The notes beneath the pieces are model-generated. The model had not been told where the DNA came from. It ran no database searches and saw nothing but the letters and a program-made list of their open reading frames with translations. Positions 55,762 to 64,000 of a DNA stretch of 64,000 nucleotides are shown one piece after another (position 1 is the stretch's first letter; each line of letters begins with the position of its first letter). The stretch is from Streptomyces antimycoticus. Its GTDB lineage: Bacteria; Actinomycetota; Actinomycetes; Streptomycetales; Streptomycetaceae. The position numbers and the translations under genes were made by a program. The stretch spans positions 9,734,001-9,798,000 of the forward strand of contig NZ_BJHV01000001.1 of assembly GCF_005405925.1 (NCBI RefSeq), in the 5' to 3' direction.

Positions 55762-56292
55762 ATGGCGCTTTCCGTGGTGTACGCCGTCGACACCGGCCAC
55801 GTCGTGGGCGCGCTGGCCCTGACCGGCGCCGGTGCCCCGGACGAGGTGGCCGCACTCGTCGGCCGCGTGCTGCCGTTGCGCGTATCCCTGGACGGAGGCC
55901 GCGTCGCGGCCCTTCCGCTGAGCGCCCGGGACCTCGCCGTGGCGGCCGTGGACGACGAACCGGCCGCCCTCACCGAGCCGTTGGCCTTCGGGGTCGAGGT
56001 GACGTCCGAGGGCAAACCCAAACCGGCGCTGGTGCGGCTCGCGTCGTGGACCGAGGGCATCGCGCTGGCCACGGACGGGCTCACCGTCACCGTGAAGGTC
56101 GCCGTGGCCCGCCCCACCCCCGTGGTCGCCCTGATCTCGGACGAGCAGGACACCCATGTGCTCGCCGGGGAGATCCCCGCCCAGCAGACCCAGGTGAAAC
56201 TGCCGGTGACCCTCGTGGCGGGCAGCGTGCACGGTGTGCTGGTGCTCGCGGCCGGCTGGGCGGGCCACCTGGGGAAGGTGAGGGTGACGTGA
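55762..56292 (+). CDS. hypothetical eCIS protein, 176 aa
   Basis: ATG 55762 with GGAGGTGG upstream. All-beta in character: LSVVYAVDTGHVVGALALTG, AFGVEVTSEGKPKPALVRLA and VALISDEQDTHVLAGEIPAQ. No Cys, no signal. It lies between the fibre-like set and the Pvc14-like gene, overlapping the latter's start (GTGA). A structural role is inferred from place only. Confidence 0.7.
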   Translation: MALSVVYAVDTGHVVGALALTGAGAPDEVAALVGRVLPLRVSLDGGRVAALPLSARDLAVAAVDDEPAALTEPLAFGVEVTSEGKPKPALVRLASWTEGIALATDGLTVTVKVAVARPTPVVALISDEQDTHVLAGEIPAQQTQVKLPVTLVAGSVHGVLVLAAGWAGHLGKVRVT

Positions 56293-58157
56293 GCGCGCCC
56301 ACCGCGTCGGCCGCCGGCGGGACCGGCGAGATCGGCGACGACGGTGAGCCCGGCGAGATCACGGTGCACAGGTGCACCGTGACGGTGGTCCGGCGCGGTG
56401 GGTGGAGCTGGGGCCCGAGCCACGCGGCCTGGTCCGCCAGGTGGTCGAGGCCCTGCCGGATTTGCTGGCGGACCATTTCGCCGAGCGGCTGGCGGCCGAC
56501 GGGCCGGATGTGGAGATCACCGAACCGCTGACCGTCACCGTCCGGCCGGGCCGGGACGGCCGGCCCGGCCGGACGGCGGGTGGCGGACCGCCCGTCGAGG
56601 TCCACTTCGCGCCGGTGCCGATGGTGGAACTCCCCGCGGACGCGCCCACCGCCGACGCCGTGTCGTTCGAGGAGTCCTTCGCGGCGGCGCCGGATCCGTG
56701 GACCGCCCCGAGTCCCGCCGCGCTCTTCGCCGAACTCGCCGAGCGCGGCGAACTGGACGCGCTGCTGGCGCTGTTGCCGGACGCTTCGGTGCGGGCCTAC
56801 CTGTTCGCCCTGCTCGGCGTCGACGACACGGCGGCCGCACGGCTGCTCGCCGAACTCCTCGGGCGCGCCCACGCGGCAGCCCCTCCGCCCGCCGGCCCGC
56901 ACGGCGAGGCCGCCCGCTCCGGGCCCGCCGGGCTGCTGCCCGAGCGGCTGCGCGCGGCGGTCGCGGGCGCCGACGCGGCGGACCTGCCGAGGCTGCTCGC
57001 CGACTTCCTGGCGTCGGCGGACCGCGCGGAGGCGGTACGCCTGGCCCGGCCCCGGCCGGTCCGTACGACCCGGGCGCCGAGGAGCCGTCCGGCGCGGCGG
57101 GCGGCACCGGCGCGGTGCGTACTGCCGCCGGGGCGAGCACCGCCGCCGGGGTGCGGACCACGGGAGAGGTGCAGGTGTGGTCCGCCCTGCCCTTCCTGCT
57201 CGCCGGGCCACTGGCCCGCATCGGGTACCTCGACGCCATCGGGCCCGCCCTGTCCGGCGTCGAACTGGCCGAGGACGCACCGCTGTTCGCGGCGGCCCTG
57301 GCGTACAAGGTGCTGGGCGGCACCGCACGGGGCTGGCGCCGCGTCGAACGGGACAGCGAGGCCGCGGCCGCCTTCGCCGGTCTCTCCTCACCCCTCGACG
57401 AGGACCGCCTGACCGCCTTCGCCCGCCAGGCGCGGCCCGCGCTCCCGGTCCTCGACGGCGTCCTGGCGCTGTCCGTGTGCCGCGGCCACGACCCCGCCGA
57501 CCCGCTGCTGCTCACGGGCGCCGACGACGGGCTGCTGCTCCTCGACGCCCAGGGCATGTTCCCGATCGCCTGGACGACGGAGGCCGCCGGGCTGCTGCCG
57601 CACTGGCAGTCCTGCGGGCGGCCGCCCGTACTGCTCTGCGCCGGGCCCCTGCCCCGGGCACCCTGCGCGACCTCGCCTCCGCGGGCGTGCCGTTCCTCAC
57701 CGGCGTACGGCCGCTGCGCGGTGACCCGGTGGCGCGGCTGCCCTGGCGCACGCCACTGTGGAGCGCGCCGGGCGCCGCACCGGACATGCGCCTCGCCGCG
57801 GAGCTGCCCGCCCACGCCCAGCGGTGCGCGGACCTGGTGACCGCCCTGGTCACCGAGCGCCGGGCGGTGCCGCTCGCCCAGGACGGCGGTCTGGAGCGCA
57901 CCGTCACCCTGGCCGCCGCGCTCGGCCTGTCCACGATCGCCTGGACGCTCTGGCGCGAGTGCGAGACACCGGATCCGCTCCTGGCCCTGGACCGCTTCGC
58001 CGACCTGGAGGCCACGGTGCGGTTCGAGGCCGCGGCCGTCCGGGTGCGCGTCCCGATGGGACGGCGCCACGCGGACCTCCTGCGCGGCGGGCTGCTCGCC
58101 GATGTGCCCGACGTGGCCTGGCTGGGAGGCCGGACCCTGACCTTCTCGGCCGGGTGA
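56289..58157 (+). pseudogene. Pvc14-like (tape-measure-type) eCIS protein; three frameshifts
   Basis: GTG 56289 begins MSAPTASAAGGTGEIGDDGE, then VTVVRRGGWSWGP. Frame breaks at about 56410-56416, 57050-57053 and 57646-57655 each move the frame the same way; adding one G or C at each gives a continuous 623-residue protein. Later parts include VRQVVEALPDLLADHFAERL, ALPFLLAGPLARIGYLDAIG, VLGGTARGWRRVERDSEAAA and FRFADLEATVRFEAA-like end (DRFADLEATVRFEAAAVRVR). Position directly before the AAA+ gene and the PFL..LG pattern fit Pvc14/CIS_TMP, thought to set particle length. Assignment moderate. Confidence 0.7.
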
Positions 58158-58162
58158 GACAT

Positions 58163-60265
58163 ATGGGCGAACCAGCGCTTGAGCATCTGCGGCTACGGCT
58201 GGCGGGCCTGCACCGGGCGCTCAGGGCTGCCGTCGAGCGCCAGGCGTCGCTCGCCGCCCGGCTCACCAGGCCCGACCTCACCCCGTACTGCGTGAGCGAC
58301 GAACAGGTCGAGGTGCTGCTCGGCGAGGTGCACGTCTTCACCGACACCATGGCCGAGCCGTACGCCCCCCGGCAGCCGGAGCCGGAAGCCGAACGGGACC
58401 TGAGGCGGCGCGCGTCCGCCGAGGGCACGACCCTGCCGCTGGACGCGCTCGCCACCCGGTTCGGCCTGACCCGCGCCGAGCAGGACGCCCTGCTGCTGGC
58501 CGCAGCGCCCGAACTGGACCGCGGCTATGAGCGGATCTACGCCTACGTCGTGGACAACCTGAACCGGCGGCTGCCGAGCGTGGAGTTGCTGGCGGCCGTG
58601 GGCGCGGACAGCGCGGCGGCCCGCCTCGCCCTGCGCCGCTCCCTCGGCCCGGCCGGGCCACTGCGCCGGTACGGGCTGCTGCGCGCGCACGGCGAGGCAG
58701 CGGTCGAACTCGCCCAGGAACTGGTCCCCGGCCCCGGGGTGCTGGACTTCCTGCTGGGCTGGGGCGGCGACGTCGGACTGCTCGGCCACGACCCCGGCGA
58801 GGTCGCACCACCCGAGCCCCGGGTGCTGTCCCCGTACCTCTCCTCGGACCGGCTCATCCGGCTGGGCCGGGCGCTGGGCTCCGGCGACCTCGACCTGGCC
58901 GGGCTGTGGGGCTGCCCGCCCGACGGCCGGCTCGACGCCGTACAGGCGCTGGCCCGGGCCGCCGGGGCGCCGCTGCGCACCCTGACCGCCGACCCCGAGG
59001 CCGATCTGCGGACGGCCGCCGTGCTGGGCGCCGTGCTGTGGATCCCCACCGACGACCTGCACGGCGAGGCGCACCGGCCCGCCGCCGACGCGGTGTCCGC
59101 CGCGCTGCTGCGCTCGCGCGTGCCGGTGTGCCTGACCGGCCTGAGGCCCTGGCGCCCGGCGGGCCTGCTCGCCGCGCGCGCGTACGCCGAACTCACCGTG
59201 CCCGCACCGGGGTTCACCGAGCGCCGGGCGATGTGGTCGGCCGCGCTCCCGGACCTGACCGGAACCCTCCTCGAAGACCTCGCCGTCCGCTACCGGATGA
59301 GCGGCGGCGAACTGCGCGCCGTCGCCTCGGTCGCGGACGCCGGGGCACGCCTGGCCGGCAACGGACACCCGGAGCCGGTCGCCGACCATGTCGAGCCCGC
59401 CATCGCCACCGTCACCCGCGGCCGCAGCGGCAGCGCCGTCCACGCGATCACGCCCCGGCGCACCGTCGAGGACCTGGTCCTGCCCGATGTCCAGTTCCGC
59501 CAGATCCTGGAGATCGCGTCGGCCTTCCGTGCCTGGCCCCGGATCGCCGAGAGCTGGGGCTTCGCCCGCCGCTCGGGGCACGGCGGGGTCAAGGCGCTCT
59601 TCACCGGGGAGCCCGGGACCGGCAAGACCATGTCCGCCGAGATCGTCACCGGCATGCTCGGCCTGGAACTGCTCAAGGTGGACCTCGCCCAGGTCGTCTC
59701 CAAATGGGTGGGGGAGACGGAGAAGAACATGGAGATCGCGTTCCGGCAGGCCGAGGAGAGCCACGCCGTACTGCTCTTCGACGAGGCCGACGCCCTGTTC
59801 GGCAAGCGCGGCGAGGTGAAGCACGGCACCGACCGGTACGCCAACCTGGAAGTCGGCTATCTGCTGCAGCGCCTGGAGGCCAGCGACGGCCTGGTCATCC
59901 TGACCAGCAACCTGAAGGACAACATCGACCCGGCCTTCACCCGGCGCTTCCACTTCGTCGTCCACTTCCCCCGCCCGGCCGCCGCCGAACGCCGCAGACT
60001 GTGGCGCCTCGCCTTCCCCGAGGAGGCCCCGCTCGCGCCCGACGTGGACCTGGAGGCCCTGGCCCGCCTGGACATGACGGGCGCCGCCATCGCCGCGGCG
60101 GCCCGCACGGCGGCACTGGCGGCGGCGGACGGAAGCGGGGATACGATTGCCATGCGCCATGTCGTACGTGGTGTGGCACGCCAGTTCCAACGCGAGGCCC
60201 GCCTGCTCCGCCCGGCCGAACTGGGCCCGCACGCCCATCTGCTCGACGACGGAACCCCGGGGTGA
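58163..60265 (+). CDS. AAA+ ATPase of the injection system (Pvc15-like)
   Basis: 700 residues from ATG 58163. The N-terminal about 430 residues include a degenerate ATPase-like part (ALATRFGLTRAEQDALLLAA). The active module has Walker A FTGEPGTGKTMSAEIVTGML near 482, Walker B VLLFDEADALFGKRGEVKHG near 537, sensor I VILTSNLKDNIDPAFTRRF near 580, and a lid. Pvc15-type ATPases are needed to load effector or ready the particle. It precedes a small Pro-rich gene by a GTGA overlap. Confidence 0.95.
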   Translation: MGEPALEHLRLRLAGLHRALRAAVERQASLAARLTRPDLTPYCVSDEQVEVLLGEVHVFTDTMAEPYAPRQPEPEAERDLRRRASAEGTTLPLDALATRFGLTRAEQDALLLAAAPELDRGYERIYAYVVDNLNRRLPSVELLAAVGADSAAARLALRRSLGPAGPLRRYGLLRAHGEAAVELAQELVPGPGVLDFLLGWGGDVGLLGHDPGEVAPPEPRVLSPYLSSDRLIRLGRALGSGDLDLAGLWGCPPDGRLDAVQALARAAGAPLRTLTADPEADLRTAAVLGAVLWIPTDDLHGEAHRPAADAVSAALLRSRVPVCLTGLRPWRPAGLLAARAYAELTVPAPGFTERRAMWSAALPDLTGTLLEDLAVRYRMSGGELRAVASVADAGARLAGNGHPEPVADHVEPAIATVTRGRSGSAVHAITPRRTVEDLVLPDVQFRQILEIASAFRAWPRIAESWGFARRSGHGGVKALFTGEPGTGKTMSAEIVTGMLGLELLKVDLAQVVSKWVGETEKNMEIAFRQAEESHAVLLFDEADALFGKRGEVKHGTDRYANLEVGYLLQRLEASDGLVILTSNLKDNIDPAFTRRFHFVVHFPRPAAAERRRLWRLAFPEEAPLAPDVDLEALARLDMTGAAIAAAARTAALAAADGSGDTIAMRHVVRGVARQFQREARLLRPAELGPHAHLLDDGTPG

Positions 60266-60558
60266 AGCCGATGCTGCCCACCGAACCGCCGCTCTCCCTC
60301 CACCGCCTGGTGGCCCCGGTCCCACCGGCCCGCCCCCAGGAGACGGCGGCGGCCACTCACCAGGTCCCGGCCGCGGCCCCCGCCCCGCCCGCGGCGAAAC
60401 CGCCGACCGTCGTGGAACGTCTGCTCGCCGGGCAGGACCAGCTGGGCAACGCGGCGGTAGCGGGCGCGGCGGCCCGGACGAGTCCTGTCGTGCCCCCGGC
60501 GGCGGGCACGGTGGTGGTACTGAAGCCGAAGGCCGCTCAGCCGCCCGCGTCCCCCTGA
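60262..60558 (+). CDS. Pro/Ala-rich 98-aa protein with LGNAAV motif, last gene of the eCIS operon
   Basis: GTG 60262 overlaps the ATPase stop. The sequence is disordered (APVPPARPQETAAATHQVPA) except for TVVERLLAGQDQLGNAAVAG. That recalls the LQxxxGNxAVxxLL peptide found near the N-termini of DUF4157-type eCIS cargo proteins. It could be a packaging leader or inhibitor-like fragment. It overlaps the convergent minus-strand gene by 22 bases. Assignment is speculative. Confidence 0.6.
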   Translation: MKPMLPTEPPLSLHRLVAPVPPARPQETAAATHQVPAAAPAPPAAKPPTVVERLLAGQDQLGNAAVAGAAARTSPVVPPAAGTVVVLKPKAAQPPASP

Positions 60559-61202
60559 CCCTCGGCGAGGCGCTCGCTGACCCGCCGCTGCAACGCCTCG
60601 ACGCGCTCCAGGGACGCGTACGCCCGGTCCACCTCGTCGTCGTCCACCGAACCGGCGCCCCAGTTCGACGGGGAGCGGAGTTCCTTCTCCAACCGGCGGA
60701 CCGACGCGGTGTGCTCGGCGTGCAGGACCTCCAGCAGGGAGATACCGCAGGCCAGGGCGGATTCGGCGGCGGAGGACTCGAAGAGGCGGAAAACCGTTGA
60801 GCGGCCCGCCCGCAGCTCGCTGAGCCGGTAGCAGACGATCCGGTCCTCCCTACCGGGATCGGCGGCGGGAACGCGGACGAGCGGCATCAGGTCGAGGTCC
60901 CCGGCCAGAAGCCGCAGTTCGGTGTCGATCAGGCCGTCGGGCTCGGCCGCCGGGCCGCCCCGGCCGGGCGGTACGGCCAGCTGCCAGGGCTGGTTGGTGA
61001 AGAGCGCCAGCAGACGCAGCCGCCACAGCCCCCCTTCCGCGATGGCGAAGACCTCATCGGGGAACGCGACGCCGTAGCACTCGCGCAGCACCTCGCGCGG
61101 GCCGAGCCCCGTCCCGTACAGCGCTCGCGCCAGCCGGGCCATCGACGCGTAGTCGTCACGTGCCGCTTCGGCGCGCAGCCGGTCGACGGCGTCCGGGGTC
61201 AT
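60537..61202 (-). CDS. hypothetical protein coupled to the eCIS payload gene, 221 aa
   Basis: ATG 61202 overlaps the stop of the large payload gene (ATGA), so both are translated together. It is acidic, soluble and mainly helical. Segments are MARLARALYGTGLGPREVLR, ECYGVAFPDEVFAIAEGGLW, RLLALFTNQPWQLAVPPGRG and ESALACGISLLEVLHAEHTA. No signal or membrane segment. As the sole gene downstream of a candidate toxin it could be an immunity protein, or a loading chaperone. Neither is shown by sequence. Confidence 0.75.
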   Translation of the reverse strand: MTPDAVDRLRAEAARDDYASMARLARALYGTGLGPREVLRECYGVAFPDEVFAIAEGGLWRLRLLALFTNQPWQLAVPPGRGGPAAEPDGLIDTELRLLAGDLDLMPLVRVPAADPGREDRIVCYRLSELRAGRSTVFRLFESSAAESALACGISLLEVLHAEHTASVRRLEKELRSPSNWGAGSVDDDEVDRAYASLERVEALQRRVSERLAEGQGDAGG

Positions 61203-64000
61203 CGCCGGTCTCCTCGGCGCCCTCTGCCCTCGGACGGCTTCTTCGTGACGGCGTCCAAGGCCAGGCTGATGTTCTTCCAGACCTTGGCGAGCTGGGGAGC
61301 GGTCATCGCCGAGATGATCTCCTGGGTCGTCTCATGCGCCTTGTCGACGGCCTGCTTGACCGCGGGGTCCTCGCTCACCGCCTGGAGCCTGTTCAGGGCC
61401 TCGACATCGGCGTCGAGCCGCTTCTTGAGCGCTCTGACGGCCGGGCTTCCGCCGGTCAGGCTCGGGTTGTCGGCCATCAGCATGGCGGTGTCCTCGACAT
61501 AGGAGAAAATCTTGTTCTGCAGGAGGCGCTGGGCCGTCTCCTCCAGACCCGGGGTGGCGCGAGTGAACTCCCTGGCCAGGGTACGGGCGCTGGCGTTCGA
61601 CTGCGACTGGATGATGAGCGCGTACATCCGGTGCGCGGTGCGCAGCGTCTCCTCGCCGCCGCGCACGCGCATCCGGCCCTGGGCGGCCCGGCGGACGGCC
61701 GTCGGAGTGACGGTGAGGCCCCGGGCCTCGTCGCCGGGGAGCGGGCTCGTGCCGGTGCTCGCGTCGGGCGCGTACGCCACGGAGAAGTCGGTGCCGAATG
61801 CCTTCATGAGCGCGTTGCGCATCGCCCGGCCCTCGGCGCCGCGTGCGCCGAAGAGCAGGCCCTGGACCTCCAGCAGGGCGAGGCCCCGGGCGTCCTGGAA
61901 GATCCCGCTGACGCGGCCCTCCTGACCGTCCCACGCCTTGATGAGCAGGTTCGGCTCCGTCGGGTAGAGCATCTGCGGATACTTCTTGGCGATGCCGACC
62001 CGAATGGCCCGGTCCAGTTCGTTGGCGAGCCGCGTCAGCTGCTTCGCGCGCCGGTCGGCCTTTCTGCCCCAGTCGAAGTCGTCGAAGTGATAGCCGCCGA
62101 TCGTGAGCAGCGGATGAGCCCCCATCTCGGTGAGCACCCTCTCGTACGCTCTGAGGACCCCCACGCCGCTGATGGCGGCGACGCCGGTATCGGCGTCCTG
62201 GCTCACGATGTGGACCTGCTGGTTCACGTCCTTGAGGATGTTCACCGCCGACTTGGTGTACTCCGAGCGGATCACCTCGTCGCGGAAGATGCCGTAGGGG
62301 AGCGCGCCCTTGTCGCGCAGACTCTTCTCGTTGGCCTCGGCCCGCCGCTTGTTGGAGCCTTCGAGCTGCTGGTAGGCGGCGCGTACCTCCTCGATGTCGA
62401 CTTTGCGATTGCGCTTGCCCTTGACCCACCTGGGGGTCCAGACGAAGCCGAACACCGCCATCAGGAGTTCGGGCTTGCGGCCGACGCTGTTGATGGCGCC
62501 CCCGATGGCGTCGCCCTCCTGCGGATTGAGCCGCTCGAAGGAGTTGATGCCGATGACGACGGCGGTCCGCGCCGCCGCCATGTCCTGGGCGTGCAGGGCC
62601 CCCGTGCCCTGCCACGCCTTGTCCAGGTAGCGGATCGCGACCGTGGGGTTCTTCGTGATCTCGCCGGGGATGGCGGCCATGTTGACGACGAAGCCGATCC
62701 AGCGGTCGGCCCCTCGATGGGCTGGTCGATCGGCTGGAGCTGCACGACCGCGTGCGGGTGACGCTTGATGGGGAACTTCCCCTGAGCCCGGTCGATCCGG
62801 TACGGGAAGAGCTCCTTGTACGACGTGCTCTTCGAGGGGTTGATGGCCACCATCACGGCGTAGGTGTCGGAATTCTTCTTCTTCAGCGCGATCCGGGTGA
62901 GGCGGTGGCGCCTCTTGATGTCCGGGAGCCCTTCCCGGATCGACTCCTCCGTGGCGCCTTCCGCATTGAGCAGGCGCGTCGCTTCGCGTACGGCGGCGTC
63001 CAGAGCCCGCAGCATGTCCTTCTTGGATCGCTTGTCGGGACGCCTCTTCTTCGGGTCGCCCCTGCGCTTCGGCCGCCGCCGGTCGGGACGGCGCCGCTGG
63101 TCCGGACGCTTCCGCCGGCGTGGGCTGCCCAGCCGCTTCCGGTCCGGCCGCCGCTTCGGTTTCGGCTTGGGCTTCTTCTTGTCGAACCTCGGCTTGATCT
63201 TGGCCCAGAGCTTCTTCACCAGGCCCACGATCTTGTCGATCACCCAGTCCACCGCCCGGCCCACCGGCTTGGACATCGCCTGGACGATCCCCTTGACGCG
63301 GGAGGCGATCCCGCCCACGCCCAGGATCGCGGCGAGCACGCCCAGCAGTACCGGGATCGAGCGGGCCAGGGCCTGTTCGATCAGGCCCGGGACACCGCCG
63401 CTGCCGCCTCTCGCGATGGCGATGACCGCGTCGAGCACGGCGTTCACGAACTCGAAGATCTGGCGGGCCCGGGTGACGATGAACCGCACGATGTCGATGA
63501 TCAGCTTCACCGCGCGGACGAACGCGGACGCGGGGTTGAGCAGCGAGATCACCCACATGATCCCGGCGACCACGATCGTCGGCGTGACATAGGCGATGAC
63601 CTTGTCCAGCAGGTCCTTGCGCAGATCGCCCACGCGCGTCTTGAGGTCCTCCCACATCCCGGCGACGCCCCGCTTGCGGACCTCCGCGACCAGCGGCACC
63701 GCGGTCTCGGCCGCCGCGAGGGCCGGTTCCATCTTGGGGACCTTGCGGACGATCCGGGCGCGGATCGACTGCCAGGTCAGCCCGAGCAGGGAGGCGAGCA
63801 TCTTCAGGACGCCCTGGGTGTCGAACTTCGACGGCAGTTCGATGCCCGCCTCGGCCGTCCTGCCGAGCAGCCAGGACAGGATGCCCTGCTGCAGATGGCG
63901 GCCGATGTTCCGCAGGAACTGCCGCAGACCGGCGCCGACGGCCGAGACCAGGTTGCGCAGGAAGCCGATCGGGTCCTTGAGGATCAGCATGACCGCCGAC
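61199..64000 (-). pseudogene. large eCIS payload protein, C-terminal part (5' end beyond window); one frameshift
   Basis: The frame is open at the right edge. About 930 residues are visible. The upstream part reads KDPIGFLRNLVSAVGAGLRQ, HLQQGILSWLLGRTAEAGIE and FVNAVLDAVIAIARGGSGGV, a pattern I associate with the conserved region of DUF4157 eCIS proteins. A strongly basic Lys/Arg/Pro linker lies at about 63015-63205. One base is missing from the C4 run at 62710-62713; adding it joins QPIDQPIEG to ADRWIGFVVNMAAIPGEITK. The C-terminal domain follows, with ARTAVVIGINSFERLNPQEG, ALPYGIFRDEVIRSEYTKSA and QQVHIVSQDADTGVAAISGV. The last has a DxD element like GT-A enzymes. Confidence 0.8.

Noticed and set aside
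36022..60558. A lytic or temperate prophage
   Set aside because: There is no capsid, portal, terminase, integrase or lysis gene, and the DUF4255, LysM adaptor and AAA+ ATPase are eCIS rather than phage components.

Overview
The window looks like Streptomyces chromosome. It is very GC-rich with G/C-biased third codon positions, GTG starts are frequent, and it carries family 2B (EshA-like) encapsulin genes, a SARP regulator, roadblock proteins, a probable F420-linked PPOX protein and a divergent xylA/xylB pair. I see no tRNA, rRNA, CRISPR array, insertion sequence or replication origin.

Layout. 1-1003: end of a GMC oxidoreductase and a small membrane protein. 1040-3911: two tandem encapsulin shell genes on the minus strand, the downstream one frameshifted. 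4313-5772: a Tat-exported phosphodiesterase-like protein and a GNAT acetyltransferase. 5753-11009: plant-sugar block with a ROK regulator, xylulokinase, xylose isomerase and secreted pectinesterase. 11338-15554: SWIM zinc-finger protein and SNF2 helicase, translationally coupled. 15697-27453: mixed core genes, including a PadR/hydrolase pair with a clear operator, two roadblock proteins, a zinc alcohol dehydrogenase, TesB, a DUF3516-type helicase and a DUF457-type membrane hydrolase. 27501-31182: a heterodimeric ABC exporter with one consensus and one degenerate ATP site. 31337-34645: L,D-transpeptidase-like lipoprotein, then a divergent MarR/ABC exporter pair sharing an operator that overlaps both promoters. 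34674-35843: SARP regulator and a small protein.

36022-60558 is a tightly packed 22-gene plus-strand operon for an extracellular contractile injection system (eCIS, phage-tail-like). It encodes two sheaths, two tubes, a LysM adaptor, hub, spike, gp25, two J-like wedge proteins, a gpI-like protein, three mutually related proteins of probable fibre or adaptor type, a Pvc14-like protein and a Pvc15-like AAA+ ATPase. Facing it on the minus strand at 60537-64000 are a small protein and the end of a large protein. The large one resembles the conserved non-toxic region of DUF4157 eCIS cargo joined to a novel C-terminal domain, and is the likely payload.

Seven reading-frame breaks in five genes can each be repaired by adding one G or C to a short G/C run. 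They are probably sequence errors rather than true pseudogenes, so those genes are described as broken but probably functional. The most interesting elements are the eCIS payload and its coupled neighbour, the three-paralogue set in the eCIS, and the cargo-less encapsulin pair.
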